In this document: piece by piece, positions 57,837 to 64,000 of the stretch
Position numbering within the stretch: position 1 is the stretch's first letter
Layout: each line of letters begins with the position of its first letter
Source of the DNA: an uncultured Bacteroidales bacterium
GTDB lineage: Bacteria > Bacteroidota > Bacteroidia > Bacteroidales > FEN-979
DNA: 64,000 nucleotides
NCBI GenBank assembly: GCA_903903985.1
Contig: CAIVAT010000160.1
Location: 20,219-84,218 of the forward strand
Direction of reading: 5' to 3'
Notes under the pieces: generated by a model
Database searches by the model: none
What the model saw: the letters and a program-made list of their open reading frames with translations, nothing else
Told to the model about the DNA's origin: nothing
Translations under genes and position numbers: made by a program

Positions 57837-58919
57837 ATGACAACCGAAACCATTATACATAAAGCCTTTCGTGCTGAATTCCTGACGGTCGAAGAGGGTA
57901 AATTCCTGTTTGAAACCTTACCATTGGCCGATCTGATGCTGGCAGGCAACGCGTTGCGTAAAAAACTCCACCCTAATGGAATAGTGACCTGGATCATCGA
58001 CCGCAATGTAAACATCACCAATGTTTGCATTTCAGGATGCAAATTCTGTAATTTTTACAGGACCGCCGGCAGTAGCGATGCCTATATCACCACCATCCCT
58101 GAATATTGCACAAAGATTGAAGAGATGAAGCGTTTGGGCGGTAACCAGCTGTTGCTCCAGGGCGGGCTGCATCCAAAGCTGAGTCTCGATTTTTACGAAA
58201 AGCTGTTTGCTGATCTGAAGGGACATTATCCTGATGTGCGTTTGCATGCGCTTGGCCCGCCTGAAATCGCCTGGCTGGCTAAAAAGGAAAAACTCTCCTT
58301 TAAAATTGTACTGGAGCGTCTTGTAGCTGCCGGCCTGGATAGTTTACCTGGTGCGGGAGCTGAAATTCTGGCAGACAGGGTTCGCAAAGTATTATCGCCT
58401 GCCAAATGCACCACCAGGGAATGGCTTGATGTGATGAGGGCCGCCCATGAATTGAACCTTACAACTTCAGCCACCATGATGTTCGGACATATCGAAACGC
58501 TGGAAGAGCGGCTGGAACATCTTGTTGCCCTCCGGGAAGTTCAATCGGAAAGGCCTGCCGGTCACAAAGGGTTTTTATCATTTATCCCCTGGCCATTCCA
58601 GGATGACCGGACGGTTTTAAGAGAAAAATCAGGCGTTTTCAATACAGTGACCCCTGAAGAATACATCCGCATGATTGCCATCAGCAGGATCATGTTGCCA
58701 AACATTCCGAACATCCAGGCTTCATGGCTTACCGTAGGGAAAGACACGGCTCAGTTATGCCTTCATGCCGGCGCCAACGATTTCGGCAGCATCATGATTG
58801 AAGAAAATGTAGTCAGTGTGGCCGGAGCCAATCATAAATTCGATGCGCCCGGAATCCAGCAGGCAATCAGGGATGCAGGGTTTGACCCTAAACAGAGGGA
58901 TCAGGATTTTAACACATGA
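57837..58919 (+). CDS. mqnC: Cyclic dehypoxanthinyl futalosine synthase
   Basis: 360 aa radical SAM enzyme of the futalosine menaquinone pathway. The 4Fe-4S motif is C-x3-C-x2-C in CISGCKFCNF, with RNVNITNVCISGCKFC before it, LLQGGLHPKLSLDFYEKLFA, LPGAGAEILADRVRKVLSPA, TSATMMFGHIETLEERLEHL and FIPWPFQDD. These separate MqnC from MqnE. It closes the second ring in menaquinone synthesis. Divergent from the aminopeptidase gene; convergent with waaA (33 bp between stops). Confidence 0.94.
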   Translation: MTTETIIHKAFRAEFLTVEEGKFLFETLPLADLMLAGNALRKKLHPNGIVTWIIDRNVNITNVCISGCKFCNFYRTAGSSDAYITTIPEYCTKIEEMKRLGGNQLLLQGGLHPKLSLDFYEKLFADLKGHYPDVRLHALGPPEIAWLAKKEKLSFKIVLERLVAAGLDSLPGAGAEILADRVRKVLSPAKCTTREWLDVMRAAHELNLTTSATMMFGHIETLEERLEHLVALREVQSERPAGHKGFLSFIPWPFQDDRTVLREKSGVFNTVTPEEYIRMIAISRIMLPNIPNIQASWLTVGKDTAQLCLHAGANDFGSIMIEENVVSVAGANHKFDAPGIQQAIRDAGFDPKQRDQDFNT

Positions 58920-58952
58920 CGCGTGACAGGGCGCCTTTTCGCTTGTACGCAA

Positions 58953-60191
58953 TTACCCCAGGAACTTCATGATCTTCCCTGTCGCTCCCCGGTTGAATTC
59001 GACGTAGTTTCTGCAGATGGCCGATAATCGTTCAAGTTCTTCAGGATTCCCGGTGATCTCCATGACTTTTTTTTCAAGATCTTCTGCACTGTTGATGCAA
59101 AATGCGCCACCCGATTCAATAAGATCGCGGGCTTCCCTGAATTTGTGAAAGTTTGGGCCGAACAACACCGGCACGCCGAAAGTAACAGGTTCCTGGATGT
59201 TGTGGATGCCGCTGCCAAATCCGCCGCCAATAAATGCAACGGTTGCGTAACGGTATAGCCGGGAGAGGATCCCTACAGAATCAATGATCAGGACATCCGA
59301 CTGATCAGCGTTGTCATCATCCAGTTCAGAATAGCAAATGGCCGGCATGTTCAGATGTTCCCTGATGGAAGTAATCCGGCCGGGCGAGGTGTCATGCGGC
59401 GCAATGATGGACTTCAATTTCAAAACCCGGTGCTGCAACATGGGAAGAAACACTGCTTCATCAGGCTCCCAGCTGCTGCCGGCGATAAATACCGGCTTGC
59501 CGGCACAAAACTTATCCACCAACGGCATCTCGTTTGGCTGGGATGCAATGGAAAAAACGCGGTCAAACCGGGTGTCGCCGGCCAGGGTAACCTGCATGAT
59601 GCCAATCGACCTGAGCAGATTTTCCGACTCGGTGTTTTGAACAAAAAAATGAGTCACAAACCCAAGATATCTTCGGAACCATCCTCCATACCACTTAAAA
59701 AAGTACTGGTTTTTCCTGAAAAGCGCAGAAATAAAATAAAGCGGGATATGGTCCTCGTGAATCGTTTTCAGGAAATTGAACCAGAAATCATACTTGACAA
59801 AAAACACCATTTCCGGCCTGACAATTTCCATGAACCGCCTGGCATTTGCGGGCGTGTCGAGCGGAAGATAGCCCACAAAGTCGGCTTGATCATACTTTTT
59901 ACGCACCTCATATCCGGAAGGGGAAAAAAAGGTCAGCACTATTCTTTTTTCAGGCCATCGCTTCCTGACCGCCTCCAGCACAGGCCTCCCCTGTTCAAAT
60001 TCTCCGAGAGATGAAACGTGAAACCAGATGACAGGTTTTTTTTCTCCGGCAGCCTGGTTCAACTCTTTCCCCAGGTTTTCAAACAATCCCCGGCGGCCAT
60101 CAACCCATTGCCTTGCCTTTCCGTTAAAAAGGGCCGCGAACCGGAGAAACAAACCAAAACAATATATAAAAAACGTGTAAACAAATCTCAT
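58953..60191 (-). CDS. waaA: 3-deoxy-D-manno-octulosonic acid (Kdo) transferase
   Basis: 412 aa. Transfers Kdo to lipid A at the inner leaflet of the inner membrane. N-terminal helix FVYTFFIYCFGLFLRFAALF is followed by VIWFHVSSLGEFEQGRPVLE (catalytic Glu), VLTFFSPSGYEVRKKY, VKYDFWFNFLKTI, VFIAGSSWEPDEAVFLP (donor half), FIGGGFGSGIHNIQEPVTFG, VPVLFGPNFHKFREAR. Similar in length to other WaaA enzymes. Downstream in a leftward group with two small barrel genes (60267, 61047), with a gap of 75 bp. Confidence 0.94.
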   Translation of the reverse strand: MRFVYTFFIYCFGLFLRFAALFNGKARQWVDGRRGLFENLGKELNQAAGEKKPVIWFHVSSLGEFEQGRPVLEAVRKRWPEKRIVLTFFSPSGYEVRKKYDQADFVGYLPLDTPANARRFMEIVRPEMVFFVKYDFWFNFLKTIHEDHIPLYFISALFRKNQYFFKWYGGWFRRYLGFVTHFFVQNTESENLLRSIGIMQVTLAGDTRFDRVFSIASQPNEMPLVDKFCAGKPVFIAGSSWEPDEAVFLPMLQHRVLKLKSIIAPHDTSPGRITSIREHLNMPAICYSELDDDNADQSDVLIIDSVGILSRLYRYATVAFIGGGFGSGIHNIQEPVTFGVPVLFGPNFHKFREARDLIESGGAFCINSAEDLEKKVMEITGNPEELERLSAICRNYVEFNRGATGKIMKFLG

Positions 60192-60266
60192 CTGGCTGTA
60201 ATTCTGTTTCGCTGTTTTATCATAAGGCAGGTCTCATCCCTGCACCATTTCAAAATCTCACCTTTT

Positions 60267-61028
60267 TTAATACATATAAAACTCTTTCGGTGCCCGCCGG
60301 TACAGCGGAATGATCCAGCAAACTCTAATGGTATAAAACTGGCTGCTCAATTTTCGCGTGTCTTGTTTCCCGGTATCGAAGTTGCGTTCACGGTAAGGAT
60401 TTGTCCAGGCTTGCATAAATTCCAGTGAAGCGGAAAAGTTCAGCAACCTTGTATTGCTCAGGTACATGTACCCAATGGCCCCGGTAACCGCGATGCCCCC
60501 GTTCAACCGGTCGTAGCCTTTTTTATAATCCCCCTGCACTTGCGGCGCCGTGTTTCCGGGGTTATGGATCCTGATCTTATCCTGGATGTAGCCTGCACCG
60601 GCGAGAATGGTCAATCCGCAGTTGGGGTTCGGCGCGAACACAGGGATCACCTTCCCGAATTTAGCAAAGAAGTTAAATCCCCTTTCATAATAAACCAGAT
60701 CGGCATAATAGCCGTTGGCATCGATGAGAAAGCCATCTTTCGTGGAAATGCCCATCAGCAGGGAGTCGCTGTTTCTCACCGATTGGCCAAACATGAAATT
60801 GCCCTCCACTCCAAGCATCCAGTTGTGCCGTGTTTTGAACAAAAAACCCCCGCCAATGCTGGAATTACTCCCGAATTGCCCGGCCAGGTCACCCCCCGGG
60901 AATTGGTATCCGTATGTGGCGTAGATCATGGGTGTGGAAATGGCAGAGTCACGAATGTTTACCTGGGCAAACACAGCAGATGCTGCAATAAAAAAAGTCG
61001 CCAGTATTAAAATGGTTTTGCGGGTCAT
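60267..61028 (-). CDS. Outer-membrane beta-barrel-like protein
   Basis: 253 aa. Signal peptide (MTRKTILILATFFIAASAVFA), then YATYGYQFPGGDLAGQFGSN, FLFKTRHNWMLGVEGNFMFG, GFNFFAKFGKVIPVF, LNGGIAVTGAIGYMYL: alternating pattern of a small (8-10 strand) barrel. No recognised enzymatic residues. Bacteroidota commonly carry such genes near waaA, but their function is not known. Its start is 18 bp downstream of the next barrel gene, so the pair is one transcript. Confidence 0.78.
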   Translation of the reverse strand: MTRKTILILATFFIAASAVFAQVNIRDSAISTPMIYATYGYQFPGGDLAGQFGSNSSIGGGFLFKTRHNWMLGVEGNFMFGQSVRNSDSLLMGISTKDGFLIDANGYYADLVYYERGFNFFAKFGKVIPVFAPNPNCGLTILAGAGYIQDKIRIHNPGNTAPQVQGDYKKGYDRLNGGIAVTGAIGYMYLSNTRLLNFSASLEFMQAWTNPYRERNFDTGKQDTRKLSSQFYTIRVCWIIPLYRRAPKEFYMY

Positions 61029-61046
61029 ATGGAGGTAAATAAATTA

Positions 61047-61814
61047 TTAAAACCTGTAAACCAAACCAATAGATGGGTTCAACGTACTTACGGTTTTTTT
61101 AATGTCGTAGTCCACAGGGGCAGAATATACAGCCTTGTAATATCGCAACCCGGAAATCGGATCAAAATACTCCTTATAACCAAGGAGTTGCGCACCGTAT
61201 TGCCGGCTAATTCCGGGCCAGCCGCCCAAAAGGCTCAGATTGAATTTAAACACGACATGTTTTGAAATGGCATATCCTATCCCGGCTGAAATCTGCAGAG
61301 CAAAGCCTGTTGCGATGTTTTGATGGTAAGTATTTGTGAGGGTATCGGTTGGATCGGGGGTATTGAAAATGCCACTTGATGAGACCATGATCCCGCCAAG
61401 AACTTTGGCGTCAATATGGATGCGTTTGATCGTTTTCATGAACACCGGGCCCGCCATCAGGTAGTGGTTCGACCAGGAACCAGAGCCAATGGAATCCGGT
61501 ATCCCTTTTGGAAATACCTGGTTGGCCATTCCTTTCATCGGGTTGGTTTGGTAAGTATATTGAAGTGCCAGCCCTAAATCATTTTTTCCCATCCAGTCGA
61601 AAGTTATTTGCAGGTGCCATCCACCTGTTGCATAACCCGATTTTGCGTTTTCTTTATCCGATGATGCATAAGAACCCAAAGGCATGGAATAACCGGCTGA
61701 CACTTCCAAACCCAAATGCCGGTTTATTGCCTGGGCGGGTTTTGAAATGGAATCCTGGGCATGTCCCACAAAAGAATAAGCATATAAAATGAGCAGAAAA
61801 AGTATTTTTCTCAT
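61047..61814 (-). CDS. Outer-membrane beta-barrel-like protein (second)
   Basis: 255 aa. Signal peptide (MRKILFLLILYAYSFVGHAQ), then LGLEVSAGYSMPLGSYASSD, GWHLQITFDWMGKNDLGLAL, HIDAKVLGGIMVSSSG, FALQISAGIGYAISKHVVFK, ending STLNPSIGLVYRF with terminal Phe, which agrees with barrel assembly by BamA. Family not identified. Possibly an older relative of the preceding barrel gene. Confidence 0.78.
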   Translation of the reverse strand: MRKILFLLILYAYSFVGHAQDSISKPAQAINRHLGLEVSAGYSMPLGSYASSDKENAKSGYATGGWHLQITFDWMGKNDLGLALQYTYQTNPMKGMANQVFPKGIPDSIGSGSWSNHYLMAGPVFMKTIKRIHIDAKVLGGIMVSSSGIFNTPDPTDTLTNTYHQNIATGFALQISAGIGYAISKHVVFKFNLSLLGGWPGISRQYGAQLLGYKEYFDPISGLRYYKAVYSAPVDYDIKKTVSTLNPSIGLVYRF

Positions 61815-61872
61815 TATTTTTGGTAAAATATTTCTCTTCTCGTCGCAAGAGACTGGGAATTAACCCAACCAC

Positions 61873-61922
61873 CTCAACCCCCGTCCCCTTCTCCTGAAGG
61901 AGAAGGGGTGCAGGGGATGAGG
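61873..61922. repeat. Palindromic element upstream of the barrel genes
   Basis: CCCCTTCTCCT (61885-61895) pairs perfectly with AGGAGAAGGGG (61898-61908), flanked by CTCAACCCCCG and GTGCAGGGGATGAGG, a second pairing layer. Same family as the element in the RM gene. Confidence 0.8.
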
Positions 61923-62030
61923 CAATTCAATCAGGATACAAATCTACAGATTTTCCGCTATTTACCGGTCGCATTATTTTAAAACCTGTGTAACTCATTC
62001 AGGCACCTGTGAACGCATGAGGAATTTTTG

Positions 62031-62038
62031 TAATTTTG
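62031..62038 (+). promoter_or_regulatory. -7 promoter element of the C69 dipeptidase gene
   Basis: TAATTTTG (perfect TAnnTTTG), 74 bp before the ATG at 62113. Between them lies the 8-bp repeat (GAAATGGC, GAAATAGC, GAAATTCA). Confidence 0.55.
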
Positions 62039-62112
62039 ACGCAGCCAAATCGTAAAATATTGAAATGGCGAAATAGCGAAATTCAATCAATCATTCAATA
62101 ATCCAATCTTTT

Positions 62113-63789
62113 ATGAGGAAATCCATTTTCTGCCTGTTGCTGATGCTGGCCGGTTTCAGTTACCACTCCATGGCTTGTACAAACTTTATTTTCACCCGGG
62201 GGGCTACCACCGACGGGTCGGTTATGATCACCTATTCGGCCGATTCACACACCCTGTATGGCGAGTTATACCATTGGCCTGCACGCGATTGGCCTGCCGG
62301 ATCGATTTACGATGTTGTAGAATGGGATACCGGAAAGCCCCTTGGGAAAATTCCGCAGGTAAAACATACTTACAATGTCATTGGAAACATGAATGAACAT
62401 CAGGTTGCCATTGGCGAAACAACTTATGGAGGTCGTGAAGAGCTGCAAACACAAAAAGGAGCGATCATCGACTACGGAACGCTGATCTATATTTCACTCC
62501 AAAGGGCGAAAACAGCAAGAGAAGCGATAAAGATCTTCGGGGAACTTACGGAAAAATATGGTTACGCCAGTGAAGGAGAATCCTTTTCCATCTCTGATGC
62601 CAATGAAGCCTGGATCCTTGAGATGATCGGCAAAGGAGAAGGTCAGCTGGGTGCCGTATGGGTTGCCCTGCGTATTCCCGATGGCTATATATGCGGACAT
62701 GCCAACCAGGCACGTATCACAACATTTCCTTTGAACGATCCTGAAAATTGTCTTTATGCAAAGGATGTGATCTCCTTTGCCCGTTCCAAAGGCTATTTTG
62801 ACGGAAAAGATGCTGAATTCAGCTTCTCCGACACCTATGCTCCGGTGACTTTTAGTGGCGCACGTGCTTGCGAGGCCAGGGTGTGGTCCATGTTCAACCG
62901 GGTGAATGCATCCATGGGCCAATGGCAGGATTATGCCATGGGACATCTCATCAAAGGCAATTGGGGATACACGACCAACCGGATGCCATTGTGGATTAAA
63001 CCGGATAAAAAACTCACCGTCCACGACGTGATGAACCTCATGCGCGACCACTATGAAGGAACCAAAATGGACATGACCAAAGATATCGGTGCCGGTCCGT
63101 TTACCTGTCCTTACCGTTGGCGCCCGATGACTTTCACAGTCGACAGTGTTCCCTACGTCCAGGAACGTGCCACCTCAACCCAGCAAACAGGGTTTGTATT
63201 TGTCGCACAGTCACGAAACTGGCTGCCCGATCCCGTAGGCGGAATTTTCTGGTTTGGCGTGGATGATACCTATACTACGGTGTTTTCACCGATGTACTGT
63301 GGAATGACAAAAGCGCCCGATGCTTATAAAGTCGGGAACGGAGACCTGCTCCACTTCTCACCTACTTCCGCTTTCTGGGCCTTCAGCATGGTAGCCAACT
63401 GGGCCTATACAAAGTACGATTACATGATCAAGGATATCCAGCCGGTTCAGCAGCAGCTGGAACAGAATTATATTACCGAAACTTCAGGTATTGATAAAAA
63501 AGCGGCCGAACTCTATAAAAAAGACAAAGCCGCCGGTATCAAACTCATCACAGACTATTCTGTAAAAACAGGGCAGGCAACCGTGAAACGCTGGCAGGAG
63601 CTGTTCCAGTATTTGCTGGTGAAATACATCGATGGAAATATTAAAAAAGAGAAGGATGGTAAATTCGAAACGAATCCTTACAACATGCCTGTCATGCCGT
63701 CACAACCCGGCTACCCGCAATGGTGGCTTAAAGAGATCGTCAAACAGCATGGTGAAGTTCTTAAACAGACCGGGCCTTCAGGGCACTAA
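62113..63789 (+). CDS. C69-family dipeptidase (PepD-like), secreted
   Basis: 558 aa. Signal peptide to about residue 20 exposes Cys22 (MACTNFIFTRGATTDGSVM) as N-terminal nucleophile, as in Ntn-type C69 peptidases. Family motifs: GNMNEHQVAIGETTYGGREE, YGYASEGESFSISDANEAWI, NQARITTFPLNDPENCLY, CPYRWRPMTFTVDSVPYVQE, STQQTGFVFVAQSRNW. The enzyme cleaves dipeptides, probably in the periplasm. Monocistronic with its own promoter and terminator. The C-terminal 60 residues, from YLLVKYIDGN to PSGH, are helical and Lys-rich. Confidence 0.93.
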   Translation: MRKSIFCLLLMLAGFSYHSMACTNFIFTRGATTDGSVMITYSADSHTLYGELYHWPARDWPAGSIYDVVEWDTGKPLGKIPQVKHTYNVIGNMNEHQVAIGETTYGGREELQTQKGAIIDYGTLIYISLQRAKTAREAIKIFGELTEKYGYASEGESFSISDANEAWILEMIGKGEGQLGAVWVALRIPDGYICGHANQARITTFPLNDPENCLYAKDVISFARSKGYFDGKDAEFSFSDTYAPVTFSGARACEARVWSMFNRVNASMGQWQDYAMGHLIKGNWGYTTNRMPLWIKPDKKLTVHDVMNLMRDHYEGTKMDMTKDIGAGPFTCPYRWRPMTFTVDSVPYVQERATSTQQTGFVFVAQSRNWLPDPVGGIFWFGVDDTYTTVFSPMYCGMTKAPDAYKVGNGDLLHFSPTSAFWAFSMVANWAYTKYDYMIKDIQPVQQQLEQNYITETSGIDKKAAELYKKDKAAGIKLITDYSVKTGQATVKRWQELFQYLLVKYIDGNIKKEKDGKFETNPYNMPVMPSQPGYPQWWLKEIVKQHGEVLKQTGPSGH

Positions 63790-63823
63790 CCCGGGAATGC
63801 AGGAATGCAGCGAATTGAACATT

Positions 63824-63860
63824 AACAGGATTTAGCAGTGGCTAAATCCTGTTTTTATTT
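63824..63860 (+). terminator. Rho-independent terminator after the C69 dipeptidase gene
   Basis: CAGGATTTAGC pairs perfectly with GCTAAATCCTG around a 4-nt loop and is followed by TTTTT. It lies 37 bp after the stop. The remaining 140 bases to the window end show no feature. Confidence 0.85.
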
Positions 63861-64000
63861 TATCTTTCCTCTATAAATCCTTGTGTCAACCTGGCATATG
63901 GTACACTAAGCAAAATAAACCGAATGAACCGATCTCAAATCCTCTTACAATCAAGCACAAATAAGCATCTTGGTAAATAATTTCCTCTGCGAGTTCAGGA

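Overview
The window looks like a chromosomal segment of a Bacteroidota bacterium, probably Bacteroidales-like. The signs are: -7 promoter elements of the form TAnnTTTG before many genes; a MurF-alanine racemase fusion; a TonB-dependent receptor with an N-terminal carboxypeptidase-D regulatory-like domain; a type IX secretion (T9SS) C-terminal sorting domain; a futalosine-pathway MqnC; and many signal peptides ending in a 'AQ'-type junction. The species cannot be named from the sequence.

Region 1 (1-13.5 kb) looks like a phosphate-starvation locus organised around a PhoB/OmpR-type response regulator (4286-4972). Five promoters here share one architecture: TTAAnA-like half-sites repeated every 11 bp, with the last half-site starting exactly 26 bp before the -7 element. 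They drive a TonB-dependent receptor with a downstream cohesin/starch-binding-like secreted protein, a Lys-rich small protein, the regulator itself, a secreted carboxypeptidase-regulatory-like protein, and a metallophosphoesterase of the PlcP type. A sixth, less regular box precedes a GT4 glycosyltransferase resembling diacylglycerol glucosyltransferases. PlcP plus a lipid glycosyltransferase is the known recipe for replacing phospholipids by glycolipids under phosphate limitation. A leftward operon next to it (small ORF, second GT4, GH13 glucosidase, basic helical protein, CHAD protein) adds a likely polyphosphate-binding component.

Region 2 (13.6-22.7 kb) is accessory: a 1210-aa fused type IIG restriction-modification enzyme with an 11-bp inverted repeat surrounding its -7 element, a truncated RhuM-family gene, a sulfotransferase, a BamA-like outer-membrane protein, and a second surface-antigen barrel gene broken by an in-frame stop, followed by about 400 bp of apparently eroded sequence and a tRNA-Lys(CTT) with its terminator.

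Region 3 (22.9-28.8 kb) is metabolic or housekeeping: YiiX-like cysteine hydrolase, MeaB GTPase, TerC membrane protein, glutamine synthetase and a saccharopine-dehydrogenase-like enzyme.

Region 4 (27.6-52.4 kb) is a large, mostly leftward surface-glycan locus: two polyprenyl-phosphate-sugar-type GT2 enzymes, four GT-C membrane proteins, one MBOAT (AlgI-like) and three AlgJ/AlgX-like SGNH proteins for O-acylation, a GH16-type lipoprotein, a VCBS-like protein, and a 1473-aa papain-like protein with a T9SS sorting domain. A C-terminal 'YFW...VDD' beta-sandwich-like module is shared by at least three of these proteins, with a more distant relative in a fourth.

Region 5 (52.4-64 kb) is housekeeping: murF-alr, pdxA, leucyl aminopeptidase, mqnC, waaA, two small outer-membrane barrels and a C69 dipeptidase. 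Throughout the window, G/C-rich palindromes and degenerate 7- or 8-bp tandem repeats occur between genes and also in frame inside genes (RM enzyme, MeaB, aminopeptidase, and three times in murF-alr).
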